From a virus, in IMG/VR virus record IMGVR_UViG_3300023094_000016, positions 1-45,289 of that record: a DNA stretch of 45,289 nucleotides, one strand, 5' to 3'. A model generated the notes under the pieces. It was not told the DNA's origin and made no database searches. It saw only the letters and a list, made by a program, of their open reading frames with translations. Positions 12,612 to 19,367 of this stretch are shown here, piece by piece. The stretch's first letter is position 1. Each line of letters starts with the position of its first letter. Position numbers and translations under genes: made by a program.

Positions 12612-12656
12612 GGAGAGGGGAGAGTGCTGATTGGCGTCGGCACGTCTTCCCTCTCC
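12612..12656 (+). terminator. Inverted repeat after the AP2-HNH gene
   Basis: GGAGAGGG (12612-12619) pairs perfectly with CCCTCTCC (12649-12656) across a 29-base loop. It starts 3 bases after the stop codon. There is no T-run, so it may be a weak terminator, an mRNA-stabilising hairpin or a border remnant of the inserted gene. Confidence 0.3.
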
Positions 12657-12727
12657 ATCACGATTAATCGTCCTGCGCATCGGCAACTCCTGTGAACAAG
12701 GAGAAGATCGCACAGGAGCAAAACCAC

Positions 12728-13120
12728 ATGTCGGAAAAGTCACCCGGAAATGCGGGGAAACTAAAACAGGGCGTGAGTAAGCGGATGAACGACGTAGCCA
12801 CAGCAAATTTCTTGATCGCGGAGATCGGGGCGAGGCGCCACATCGGCGACATGTTCCGGAATGCCTGCAAGGAGCTGCGCAAGCGCTTCCCTCACAACGA
12901 CGACCCAGAAAACCAATGGACGGAACGCCGCCTGCGGGGGTGGTGGAACAACGAAAGCCGGACGGTGAAGCACTTCCAGATGGTCGAGCTTTTCGAGACG
13001 GCAGAAGCAATACGGGCAGCGAGGACAGAACATGCCGAATACAAAGCCAAGACCGCCGCTCTTCGTCAGATGGCTCAGCTTCGATCGTCGGCACGCGCTG
13101 GCGATGTGGCTCAGAGATAA
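12728..13120 (+). CDS. Hypothetical protein, 130 aa
   Basis: Starts MSEKSPGNAGKLKQGVSKRM. The middle (ARRHIGDMFRNACKELRKRF and WTERRLRGWWNNESRTVKHF) is basic, helical and Trp-rich, compatible with DNA binding. The C-terminus is helical. The ATG at 12728 has AGGAG 10 bp upstream. A GTG start at 12692 would add twelve residues. It lies just before the methyltransferase locus, but its role cannot be read from the sequence. Confidence 0.6.
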   Translation: MSEKSPGNAGKLKQGVSKRMNDVATANFLIAEIGARRHIGDMFRNACKELRKRFPHNDDPENQWTERRLRGWWNNESRTVKHFQMVELFETAEAIRAARTEHAEYKAKTAALRQMAQLRSSARAGDVAQR

Positions 13121-13171
13121 GGCTGCCGGCCTCGCAGAATGGATCTGCCCGGAACTGGTGGAGGAGCAAAA

Positions 13172-14326
13172 GTGAATGTGGCTCTACGTCCCGAACACCT
13201 CAACATCCTCTCCATCTGCACAGGTGGAGCCGGCCTCGATCTCGGCGTCGAGCTGGCAATTCCAAGCGCTCGAACAGTCTGCATGGTGGAGAGGGAAGCC
13301 TTCTCGGTCGCGTCACTGGTGGCAGCGATGGAACAAGGGCTCCTTCATCCGGCTCCTGTGTGGAGTGATGCCAGAACCTTTAACGGCCGAGCATGGCGTG
13401 GCGCAGTGGACGGCCTCATTGGTGGCATCCCGTGCCAGCCTCACAGCCTCGCCGGACGCAAGCAGGGAAGCAACGACGACAGAGACCTCTGGTCGACAGG
13501 TCGCCGCATCATCGTCCAGTCGGGCGCGTGGTTCGTCGTCATCGAAAACGTCAGCGGCATGCTCGCGGCGGGGGCTGACGAAATCGCTGGCGCCGAGCGG
13601 GTTTGCGGAGACCTTCGCAAGCTTGGTTTCCAGGTGGAGGGCGGATTGTTCACGGCGTCAGAAATTGGCGCGAGCCATCAGCGGGAACGCGTCATTATCC
13701 TTGGCGTGGCTGACGCCGTCTGCGAACGAGGATGCAGCTGGGACGGTGGACGGCAAGATGCAGCGCATGCTGACGCATCAGGCCAAGGAAGTGTCGGACC
13801 AGTGGTCGACTCCGAGAGCATCGGACGCGGAGAAGGGCGGACCCAATCAGGCTTTCGGCGCGGGCGGTATTCCTCTGCCGGCTCAAGCGGCTCAATGGGC
13901 AACTCCTCGGGTATCGTCGGAGAGGACATCATCGATCGCGCTGGAGCGACCGGACAGCGTGTCGTCGCTCTCGATCGCCCAGCAGGCGGAAATGGTCATG
14001 GGGGAAGTGCCGCGGGAAATCTATCTTGTGAGCGAGAAGACGCAACGCCGTCTTGGCTTCGACCCCTCTTCGCTCCGGGACCAGCTGACTTATCCAGTTG
14101 GTGCGACACTCTCGCATCCCCGCCGGAGCTTGAACCCGCTTTTCGTCGAGTGGCTGATGGGCTGGCCTCCCGCATGGACATTGGTCGCGTGGACCGACTT
14201 CGCATGCTCGGAAACGGAGTTGTGCCTCTTCAAGCAGCGTATGCGCTCCGCACTCTTGTCACTCGGCTTGCCGCACGAGGCTCCGCCGGCGCAGCTCGCC
14301 TTGTTCGGATGATGGAGGCAGCATGA
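13172..14326 (+). CDS. DNA cytosine-C5 methyltransferase (frame A of an overprinted locus)
   Basis: A 384-residue enzyme from the GTG at 13172, which lies 5 bp after GGAGGAG; an upstream ATG at 13139 has no comparable site. Motif I is ILSICTGGAGLDLG (from residue 12), motif IV is GGIPCQPHS with catalytic Cys88, motif VI is ENV (125-127), motif VIII is HQRERV, and motif X is RLRMLGNGVVP (G347-P352). It would methylate cytosine using SAM, protecting phage DNA or altering regulation. Between motifs VIII and X (about residues 185-300) the sequence is low-complexity Gly/Ser. There frame A has only about 55% G+C at third positions, against about 75% in the catalytic part (hand counts of 100 codons each). 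The whole gene is also open in the +1 frame. Confidence 0.85.
   Translation: MNVALRPEHLNILSICTGGAGLDLGVELAIPSARTVCMVEREAFSVASLVAAMEQGLLHPAPVWSDARTFNGRAWRGAVDGLIGGIPCQPHSLAGRKQGSNDDRDLWSTGRRIIVQSGAWFVVIENVSGMLAAGADEIAGAERVCGDLRKLGFQVEGGLFTASEIGASHQRERVIILGVADAVCERGCSWDGGRQDAAHADASGQGSVGPVVDSESIGRGEGRTQSGFRRGRYSSAGSSGSMGNSSGIVGEDIIDRAGATGQRVVALDRPAGGNGHGGSAAGNLSCEREDATPSWLRPLFAPGPADLSSWCDTLASPPELEPAFRRVADGLASRMDIGRVDRLRMLGNGVVPLQAAYALRTLVTRLAARGSAGAARLVRMMEAA
13176..14312 (+). CDS. Overprinted protein in +1 frame of the methyltransferase gene (frame B)
   Basis: A 378-codon frame lies entirely inside the methyltransferase gene and begins with an ATG 4 bp after its GTG, 9 bp from the same GGAGGAG. 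The product starts MWLYVPNTS and is Ser/Trp-rich. It contains repeated W-[SA]-TPR units (QWSTPRASDAEKGGPNQ at 209-225, QWATPR at 240-245) and LNPLFVEWLMGWPPAWT (319-335). From memory these motifs recur in phage proteins, and LNP...LMGWP recalls the motif IX region (LTPRE...LMGFP) of C5 methyltransferases. Over 13710-14009 frame B has 72% G+C at third positions against 55% for frame A (hand count), so frame B looks like the better-selected frame there. It may be a second protein or the C-terminal part of a frameshift product. Confidence 0.55.
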   Translation: MWLYVPNTSTSSPSAQVEPASISASSWQFQALEQSAWWRGKPSRSRHWWQRWNKGSFIRLLCGVMPEPLTAEHGVAQWTASLVASRASLTASPDASREATTTETSGRQVAASSSSRARGSSSSKTSAACSRRGLTKSLAPSGFAETFASLVSRWRADCSRRQKLARAISGNASLSLAWLTPSANEDAAGTVDGKMQRMLTHQAKEVSDQWSTPRASDAEKGGPNQAFGAGGIPLPAQAAQWATPRVSSERTSSIALERPDSVSSLSIAQQAEMVMGEVPREIYLVSEKTQRRLGFDPSSLRDQLTYPVGATLSHPRRSLNPLFVEWLMGWPPAWTLVAWTDFACSETELCLFKQRMRSALLSLGLPHEAPPAQLALFG

Positions 14327-14502
14327 CCGACGCCCTTACCGACCTCTCCGAAGAGATAAAATTCCTCGACGAGGAGATCCGCGGCCTCAAGGCCCGCACG
14401 ACGGGGAGTGAAACCCAGGTCCACAAGCTCTCGATGCTCACCCGCCTTCGCGAGCGCTGCGAGCGTTCCAAGCAGGCGATAGAGCGGAAGGCAGGGCAAT
14501 GA
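14323..14502 (+). CDS. Small coiled-coil protein, 59 aa
   Basis: A highly charged helical protein (MTDALTDLSEEIKFLDEEIR, ending with KQAIERKAGQ). The start overlaps the cytosine methyltransferase stop by 4 bp (ATGA) and the stop overlaps the start of the next methyltransferase by 4 bp, so it is translated with both. It might be an adaptor or dimerisation factor, but no family is recognised. Confidence 0.6.
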   Translation: MTDALTDLSEEIKFLDEEIRGLKARTTGSETQVHKLSMLTRLRERCERSKQAIERKAGQ

Positions 14503-15662
14503 TCGAAACCAGAACACTCCTCGACGGCCGCTGCACCATGCTTGTCGGCGATTGCATCGACGCAATGCGTTCCATGCCGGCGAACTCTGTCGATTGCGTC
14601 GTCACGTCGCCGCCCTACTGGGGACTTCGCGATTATGGTGTCGCAGGCCAGATCGGGCTTGAACCGACGCTCGCCGAGCATCTGCAGGTCATGGTGCAGG
14701 TGTTCCAAGAAGTTCGCCGAATCCTGAAGCCGCAGGGAACGCTCTGGCTGAACTACGGCGACTGCTATGCCACCACGCCGAATGGTAAGTCGGCCGCTGC
14801 ATACAAAGCCGACGGTTCTGACGATCGCACTTTCCGTGACAAACCTTTCTCGACAATCGGCGGCGCGCTGAAGCCTAAGGATCTATGCATGATCCCGAAC
14901 CGGCTGGCGATCGCCCTGCAGGAGGACGGCTGGTACGTTCGATCCGAGATCATCTGGCACAAGCCCAATCCCATGCCGGAATCGGTCTATGACCGCCCGA
15001 CCTCGTCACATGAGAAGATCTGGCTGCTGACGAAGGGCGAGGACTACTTCTACGATCACGAGGCCATTCGCGAGCCAGTGAGCGGTACCGCTCACGCCCG
15101 CAAGCCTGGCCCGAACAGCCGACAGAACGTCGACCGCGTTCCTCGATCGAGAAAAGGCAGCTCCGGCGTAGGCTGGGGCCGTCTCGACAAGATCAATCCG
15201 GGCGAAACCGATCGAGGCCGTGACCGTATTGTCTCGAAGATGGCGGACGAGAGCGATCCCTTCAGGAAGTCGAAGCCATCCTTCGCAGCATCGACCGGCG
15301 ACCTCGTCGAAACGAAGAACGCCCGCAACGTCTGGACTATCGCTCCAAAGGCGTTCCGCGAGGCGCATTTTGCGACGTTCCCGCCGGCGCTGGCCGAGCG
15401 TTGCATAAAAGCTGGAACACCGAAAACCATCTGCTCATGCTGTGGAGCCGTTGAAGGCTGTGGCCTGATCTGTGAGGTGTTCGGCCGAGAGCCTGGCGTC
15501 GTCTTCGATCCTTTCGGCGGCGCCGGCACGGTCTCGCTCGTAGCTGAGCAGCTTGGGCTCCGATCCATCATGGTCGAGTTGAACCCTGAATATGCTGAAA
15601 TCGCTGAGCGCCGGATAACGGGCGTGCCCATCCCGATCGAGACGGAAGGAGAGGCAGCATGA
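14499..15662 (+). CDS. DNA N4-cytosine/N6-adenine methyltransferase
   Basis: A 387-residue amino-methyltransferase. The catalytic motif TSPPYW (S37-Y40) precedes the SAM-binding DPFGGAGT (337-344), the beta-type order. SPPY is compatible with N4-cytosine or N6-adenine methylation. A long insert (about residues 190-290) would hold the target-recognition domain, and CSCCG (about residues 312-318) may bind zinc. It is coupled to the 59-aa gene and followed by a nuclease gene (VRR-NUC), but no matched restriction enzyme is evident, so an orphan protective or regulatory enzyme is most likely. Confidence 0.9.
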   Translation: MIETRTLLDGRCTMLVGDCIDAMRSMPANSVDCVVTSPPYWGLRDYGVAGQIGLEPTLAEHLQVMVQVFQEVRRILKPQGTLWLNYGDCYATTPNGKSAAAYKADGSDDRTFRDKPFSTIGGALKPKDLCMIPNRLAIALQEDGWYVRSEIIWHKPNPMPESVYDRPTSSHEKIWLLTKGEDYFYDHEAIREPVSGTAHARKPGPNSRQNVDRVPRSRKGSSGVGWGRLDKINPGETDRGRDRIVSKMADESDPFRKSKPSFAASTGDLVETKNARNVWTIAPKAFREAHFATFPPALAERCIKAGTPKTICSCCGAVEGCGLICEVFGREPGVVFDPFGGAGTVSLVAEQLGLRSIMVELNPEYAEIAERRITGVPIPIETEGEAA

Positions 15663-15880
15663 CCTTTTCCGAAGCCTACGCCATCCACGGTCCTGATGTT
15701 GAGGCAATCGCCGATGCACTCGGTATCGCGCCACCAGTCGCTGATAGCTTGATCAATGCCGAACTCACCAAGCGTCACCATGACCGCCTGAAGGAAGAGA
15801 AGCGCCGGACAGCGCAGCGCGATCATATGCGGCGCGTCCGGTCTGATCTGCGCGCCATGCGCGCCGGGAGGTCCGCATGA
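15659..15880 (+). CDS. Hypothetical protein, 73 aa
   Basis: The first half (MTFSEAYAIHGPDVEAIADAL then GIAPPVADSLINAEL) reads like a short helix-turn-helix, and the second half is very basic (KRHHDRLKEEKRRTAQRDHM). This is probably a small nucleic-acid-binding protein. It has 4-bp overlaps on both sides. Confidence 0.6.
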   Translation: MTFSEAYAIHGPDVEAIADALGIAPPVADSLINAELTKRHHDRLKEEKRRTAQRDHMRRVRSDLRAMRAGRSA

Positions 15881-16197
15881 AGGAAAGCCAGATCCACAAG
15901 GCTGTCGTCGCGCACTGGAAGGCTCTTGCCCTGCCTGGGACACTCGTTGCCACCATCCCGAACATGGGAGCCATGGGCCAGCACGGGCTTACCAAAGGAC
16001 TGCCGGACCTGATCCTGATCGGGCCTGAAATGCACGGCTATCTGGAACTCAAGACAGAGACCGGGAAGCTCACGGGACCGCAGCGCGACTTTCAGTCCAT
16101 CTGCATCGCCAGAGGGATTCCGTTCTACGTCACATATGGCCGCGACCAGCCTATTCAGCTGCTCGAAGAACTTGGGCTCGTCAGGAGGGCTGCATAG
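15877..16197 (+). CDS. VRR-NUC domain nuclease
   Basis: A compact 106-residue VRR-NUC protein, a PD-(D/E)xK nuclease family often linked to phage replication, recombination or junction processing. It shows the N-terminal ESQIHKAVVAHWKALALPG, NMGAMGQHGLTKGLPDLILI with the catalytic Asp, YLELKTETGKLTGPQ with the ExK pair, and the C-terminal FQSICIARGIPFYVTYG. It ends in TAGTG, overlapping the next start by one base. Confidence 0.88.
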   Translation: MKESQIHKAVVAHWKALALPGTLVATIPNMGAMGQHGLTKGLPDLILIGPEMHGYLELKTETGKLTGPQRDFQSICIARGIPFYVTYGRDQPIQLLEELGLVRRAA

Positions 16198-16685
16198 TGG
16201 CCGATCTCCCTTGCATGCCGTTCTGGACCGACGCCTATCTGGCCGACACCCAGCACCTCACGACCGAGGAGCATGGCGCCTATCTGCTGCTTCTTTTTCA
16301 GGCATGGCGCTCGCATGACTGCTCGCTGGCCGACGACGACGACATGCTGTCACGTCAGGCAGGCGTTTCCATCGCCAAGTGGAAGGTGATGAAGCCGATC
16401 ATCATGTCGTTCTGGAAGCTCGATAAGCGTCGTAAAAGATGGGTGCAGAAGCGGCTCAAAATTGAGCGCGAAAAAGCGACAGTCAAAAAGGCTAAAGCAC
16501 GAGATAGCGCCGCAAGTCGTTGGAAAGACAGAGAAAAGGGTGATGCGAACGCATTGCGAACGCAATGCTACCCTGAACCTAATCCTGAACCTATCGAAAA
16601 ACCTACAAAAGGTTTTTCTCAGGGCGCTCCCGCGCCGAAAAAAACTCCTCGTCAAAAAATGTTGGAAGGGATCCACAATGGCTGA
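16197..16685 (+). CDS. DUF1376 protein (phage replication-associated)
   Basis: A 162-residue protein from a GTG start. The DUF1376 domain is clear: LPCMPFWTDAYLADTQHLTT, EEHGAYLLLLFQAWRSHDCSL and a winged-helix-like part ending KRRKRWVQKRL. A long basic tail then contains NPEPIEKPTKGF. DUF1376 proteins sit in phage replication modules and are thought to act like replication initiators or helicase loaders. Downstream neighbours include a DnaA domain IV protein, which supports a replication role. The tail is relatively A-rich and contains an intragenic hairpin (16596-16618). Confidence 0.82.
   Translation: MADLPCMPFWTDAYLADTQHLTTEEHGAYLLLLFQAWRSHDCSLADDDDMLSRQAGVSIAKWKVMKPIIMSFWKLDKRRKRWVQKRLKIEREKATVKKAKARDSAASRWKDREKGDANALRTQCYPEPNPEPIEKPTKGFSQGAPAPKKTPRQKMLEGIHNG
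16596..16618 (+). other. Intragenic hairpin with U-rich 3' arm
   Basis: GAAAAACCT (16596-16604) pairs perfectly with AGGTTTTTC (16610-16618) over a 5-base loop, within the DUF1376 coding region and 60 bp before the next gene. It could attenuate transcription, slow translation, or simply be a coding coincidence. Confidence 0.35.
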
Positions 16686-17319
16686 TTTAGTCCCGAACGA
16701 TATCTTCGAACGCCTTCCAGAGCGGTACCAGCGCCGAGCGCGCGACATTGCCACCCGTGTTTCAGAGCTGAATCTGCTGCTGAAGCGGTGCGACCTGATC
16801 GCCATCGTCGATGCGGCAACAAGGCTTCAAGGCCAGCTCCGTTGGCAGCCTGAGACCGACCACGAGGCATTCGGCACTGAGTTTCGTGTTGCCTGCGAAG
16901 ACCTGCCGGAATGGGCAGTCTCCGAAGCCACGAACGATTTCCTCGCCGGTAGGGTCACAAATCACACGGGTCAGTTCATGCCGACGTGTGCCGAGTTCGC
17001 CCGCCATGCCCGTTCCGTGGTGCTGCCATTCCTCACCGAGATGTCGATCTTGCGCCGTGAGGCCGAGCAGCTATTCGAGCGGGCCGAAGACGAGCGCCGC
17101 CGCGATCAGATAGCGATCGAGCGAGCAAGACCCGGCCATCGGGAGTGGGTTCGTCAGTTAGCCAAGTCAGTGACGGCCGGCGCTCCTGTGATCTCCAGCC
17201 GAACACACAGCCGAGTGGATCAAGACACGCAGGCTCGCCTCGATGCCCTCAAGGCAAAGCGCGGCGAACCGGAATCCAAGCTTTCTCAAACCAGTATAGT
17301 TCGGAGTGCAAAACGATGA
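16678..17319 (+). CDS. Hypothetical replication-module protein, 213 aa
   Basis: Starts at the ATG at 16678, which overlaps the DUF1376 stop by 8 bp (ATGGCTGA). The body has LPERYQRRARDIATRVSELN, WQPETDHEAFGTEF, and EWAVSEATNDFLAGRVTNHT, mostly helical. The C-terminal half is Arg/Glu-rich. Proteins at this position between DUF1376 and a DnaA-like gene may act in helicase loading, but that is inference from context only. Confidence 0.65.
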   Translation: MADLVPNDIFERLPERYQRRARDIATRVSELNLLLKRCDLIAIVDAATRLQGQLRWQPETDHEAFGTEFRVACEDLPEWAVSEATNDFLAGRVTNHTGQFMPTCAEFARHARSVVLPFLTEMSILRREAEQLFERAEDERRRDQIAIERARPGHREWVRQLAKSVTAGAPVISSRTHSRVDQDTQARLDALKAKRGEPESKLSQTSIVRSAKR

Positions 17320-17801
17320 TCGTCGCAGCGAGACAATTCAACAGTGCCGCGGAAATGAGGGCGGCCGCCGTCGCCGTCCACGCACGGTGCTTCAATCCGA
17401 AGCCTCTCCGGTTGATCGCCTCTCTTCCTGTCGTGGAAGTACCAGCGATCGCCACCGTGACACCTGTCCGGCGCCGTGAAGTTGGGCCGGCTTGGATGCA
17501 TGAGCCGACATTTTTCGATGCCCACATCGCGCAGCATCGTAGCCGCATGGTCGAGATCGGAGCGAACCCGGCCCGCGTCTACATCAAGGATCGCTGCAGA
17601 GAGCTGGGCGTCACCTACCGATTGATGATCGGATCCGACCGCCGCAAGAAGACCTGCGATCTCCGCCACGTTTTGATGTGGGAGGTGCACCGCAGGTTCG
17701 ACTTGAGCTTCCCGGCAATCGGTAGGCTCTTTGGCGGTCGGGATCACACCACTTGCCTCTACGCCATCCGCAAGATCGAAGCGCAGCGGGGTGAAGCATG
17801 A
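17316..17801 (+). CDS. Stand-alone DnaA domain IV protein
   Basis: A 161-residue protein whose C-terminal 60 residues match DnaA domain IV: LRHVLMWEVHRRFDLSFPAI then GRLFGGRDHTTCLYAIRKIE (about 116-155). The GRDHTT box is the DnaA-box-binding signature. There is no AAA+ ATPase domain; the first 100 residues are unassigned. It could bind DnaA boxes of the phage or host origin, recruiting or blocking host DnaA. The ATG at 17316 overlaps the upstream stop by 4 bp. The module has no recognisable helicase, so host machinery is probably recruited. Confidence 0.85.
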   Translation: MIVAARQFNSAAEMRAAAVAVHARCFNPKPLRLIASLPVVEVPAIATVTPVRRREVGPAWMHEPTFFDAHIAQHRSRMVEIGANPARVYIKDRCRELGVTYRLMIGSDRRKKTCDLRHVLMWEVHRRFDLSFPAIGRLFGGRDHTTCLYAIRKIEAQRGEA

Positions 17802-18109
17802 CAAACACTTTTAACTCAGGCGCCATCCTCTCTCCGAATGGATGGATAGCCTTCTACCGCGACGTTCGGTGGTCTGAGAACCGGATACTTCGTGACGGCA
17901 AGCACAACATCATCTTTCCAAGCCAGCAGGAAGCCAAGGAGGCGGGTCATGCGGCGCTTCTGGCCCATCTCAACGGCCACATGGTCGGCGAGTTCATGAG
18001 TGCGGTGCCAGCAACAACCAGGCGGGCGAAATTCGCGGAAGCCGAACGAAAGCTTTTCCGTGGCGGCGGGAAAACAATCCAGGTTGAATATTCAGGTGCA
18101 AGGGACTGA
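17798..18109 (+). CDS. Hypothetical protein, 103 aa
   Basis: Starts MTNTFNSGAILSPNGWIAFY. It has a beta-rich N-terminus, a helical part (QEAKEAGHAALLAHLNGHMV) and a basic C-terminus ending in a short strand. No family is recognised. The 4-bp overlap with the DnaA-like gene places it in the replication operon. Confidence 0.6.
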   Translation: MTNTFNSGAILSPNGWIAFYRDVRWSENRILRDGKHNIIFPSQQEAKEAGHAALLAHLNGHMVGEFMSAVPATTRRAKFAEAERKLFRGGGKTIQVEYSGARD

Positions 18110-18112
18110 AGA

Positions 18113-18673
18113 ATGGCGAAACGAGGCCGCAAGGCGAAACTAGGCGGAGTGACGTTGGCGGCAGTCGGCCACATGCAGACGCAACCGGTGCTGAGCGAGG
18201 TGGAAAACCCGCTCTACAACCCGGCCCACGATGGGGAGAACTGGAACCCGAAGAAGATCACCGGCATCAAGAACATGAAGGAGAGTGCGCTGGTCACACT
18301 AGAGCAGCGCGGCCTCCTCGACGACGCGCAGGTGAAGGCCGGGGAGCGGTTCCGCACCGTCTGGGAATCGCTCGGCGGCTCGGGCGCTGGATCGTTCGAC
18401 TATAGCCGCGAGCCTGTTGACGGTGGCGGACCTCGATCGGCGCTTTCCGATCGCCAGATCCAGGCGGGCATTGATCTCGCGGATTGCCGACGCGTCCTTG
18501 GCATAGGTTACGACATTATGGTGAAGGTGGCAGGCGAGGGGCGCGCCGTGACCGAGATGACGCCGAGCAAGAACCTCCAGCGGGCCTATATCGAAATGCT
18601 CAAGCAGGGCCTGACCGCACTGGCCATCCATTTCGGATACGAAAATCATGGGAAACTGCGGAAACGGGCATAA
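18113..18673 (+). CDS. Last gene of the middle operon, hypothetical 186 aa
   Basis: A basic start (MAKRGRKAKLGGVTLAAVGH) is followed by LVTLEQRGLLDDAQVKAGER, a Gly/Ser linker, SDRQIQAGIDLADCRRVLGI and a helical end with GLTALAIHFGYE. The central AGERFR...ADCRRVLG arrangement is reminiscent of rhizobial DUF6456-type proteins, but I am not certain. Its position just before the late region would suit a late-gene activator or antiterminator; this is inference from position only. Confidence 0.6.
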   Translation: MAKRGRKAKLGGVTLAAVGHMQTQPVLSEVENPLYNPAHDGENWNPKKITGIKNMKESALVTLEQRGLLDDAQVKAGERFRTVWESLGGSGAGSFDYSREPVDGGGPRSALSDRQIQAGIDLADCRRVLGIGYDIMVKVAGEGRAVTEMTPSKNLQRAYIEMLKQGLTALAIHFGYENHGKLRKRA

Positions 18674-18681
18674 ATAGCTAT

Positions 18682-18709
18682 TTGACCCAGAACCCGACGA
18701 TGCTACATA
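18682..18709 (+). promoter_or_regulatory. Candidate promoter before tRNA-Asn and the late genes
   Basis: TTGACC (18682-18687) is followed after 16 bp by TACATA (18704-18709). It lies in a 97-bp non-coding gap just after the middle operon. The -10 is weak, so a phage activator may be needed. No other sequence feature was found in this gap. Confidence 0.35.
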
Positions 18710-18770
18710 GAAATTACGGTGGTGATTTGCGTCTAACGCAGTGAAATCCACCGCGCCCCATCCTTAACTT

Positions 18771-18846
18771 TGAAGCGTAGCTCAGTCGGTAGAGCAGGCG
18801 ACTGTTAATCGCCTTGTCGCAGGTTCGAGCCCTGCCGTTTCAGCCA
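18771..18846 (+). tRNA. Phage tRNA-Asn (anticodon GUU)
   Basis: A full cloverleaf: acceptor TGAAGCG/CGTTTCA with one G-U pair, D-arm AGCTC...GAGC, anticodon arm GGCGA-CTGTTAA-TCGCC (anticodon GUU), T-arm GCAGG-TTCGAGC-CCTGC, discriminator G and an encoded CCA. It lies inside the prophage away from att, so it is a phage gene and not an integration scar. It may supplement Asn codons in late genes or replace a host tRNA cleaved in defence. Confidence 0.93.
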
Positions 18847-18851
18847 TTCCA

Positions 18852-18880
18852 GCCCGCCCGGTTCGCCGAGGCGGGCGCTT
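18852..18880 (+). terminator. Terminator after tRNA-Asn
   Basis: GCCCGCC (18852-18858) and GGCGGGC (18870-18876) form a 7-bp G+C-rich stem with an 11-base loop, followed by GCTTTCATTT. This is a plausible intrinsic terminator or tRNA-processing border. Confidence 0.5.
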
Positions 18881-18896
18881 TCATTTGGAGAGAGCG

Positions 18897-19190
18897 ATGA
18901 GCAAGACGGTTGTTGTCGATGAAGCTTACCGCGACCGCCAGACGGCAAACCAGTTCAACGCTGCATTCCGCCACTGCCGAATCGGCAAGGTGACGATGAA
19001 GCGCCGGCAGCCAAACCCGTTCAGACATATACGCCCGATCAAGCCAACCTGGCCCTTCTCATTTGAGGAAACAAATCCGCCATTCGCTGACACCGAGTGG
19101 AAGCAGATGTTCATGGACAAGTGCGGCTGTAGGGTTGGCACCGCCTGCGGCAACGTCGCTTGCCCGCATCGGCTCGCCGCCACTTGCTAA
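18897..19190 (+). CDS. Hypothetical protein, 97 aa
   Basis: Starts MSKTVVVDEAYRDRQTANQF, with GGAGAGAG before the ATG at 18897. The C-terminus is Cys-rich (KCGCRVGTACGNVACPHRL), with at least four Cys and one His suited to metal binding. Position between the tRNA and the packaging genes suggests late expression. Function unknown. Confidence 0.62.
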   Translation: MSKTVVVDEAYRDRQTANQFNAAFRHCRIGKVTMKRRQPNPFRHIRPIKPTWPFSFEETNPPFADTEWKQMFMDKCGCRVGTACGNVACPHRLAATC

Positions 19191-19367
19191 CCCCTCCGCT
19201 ACGCATACGCGCTAATGCTTTCAACCGCCGCAGCGGTTTCTCCGACTGGCCCAACCAGCGACTGGGGCAAGGCTTTGCTCGATCCTGAAGAAGGACACAG
19301 GCGCCGTAGCGCGCTGTCATACCCGGTGGAAGCAGGCAAGCTGGATACTCCAACAAAGGAACTCGGC

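Noticed and set aside
12692-12727. GTG start for the 12728 gene
   Set aside because: The ATG at 12728 has a clear AGGAG, whereas the GTG has no ribosome site.
19223-19240. AACCGC/GCGGTT hairpin as a terminator before the staple gene
   Set aside because: The stem is only 6 bp with a short T-run (TTTCT), too weak to list as a terminator.
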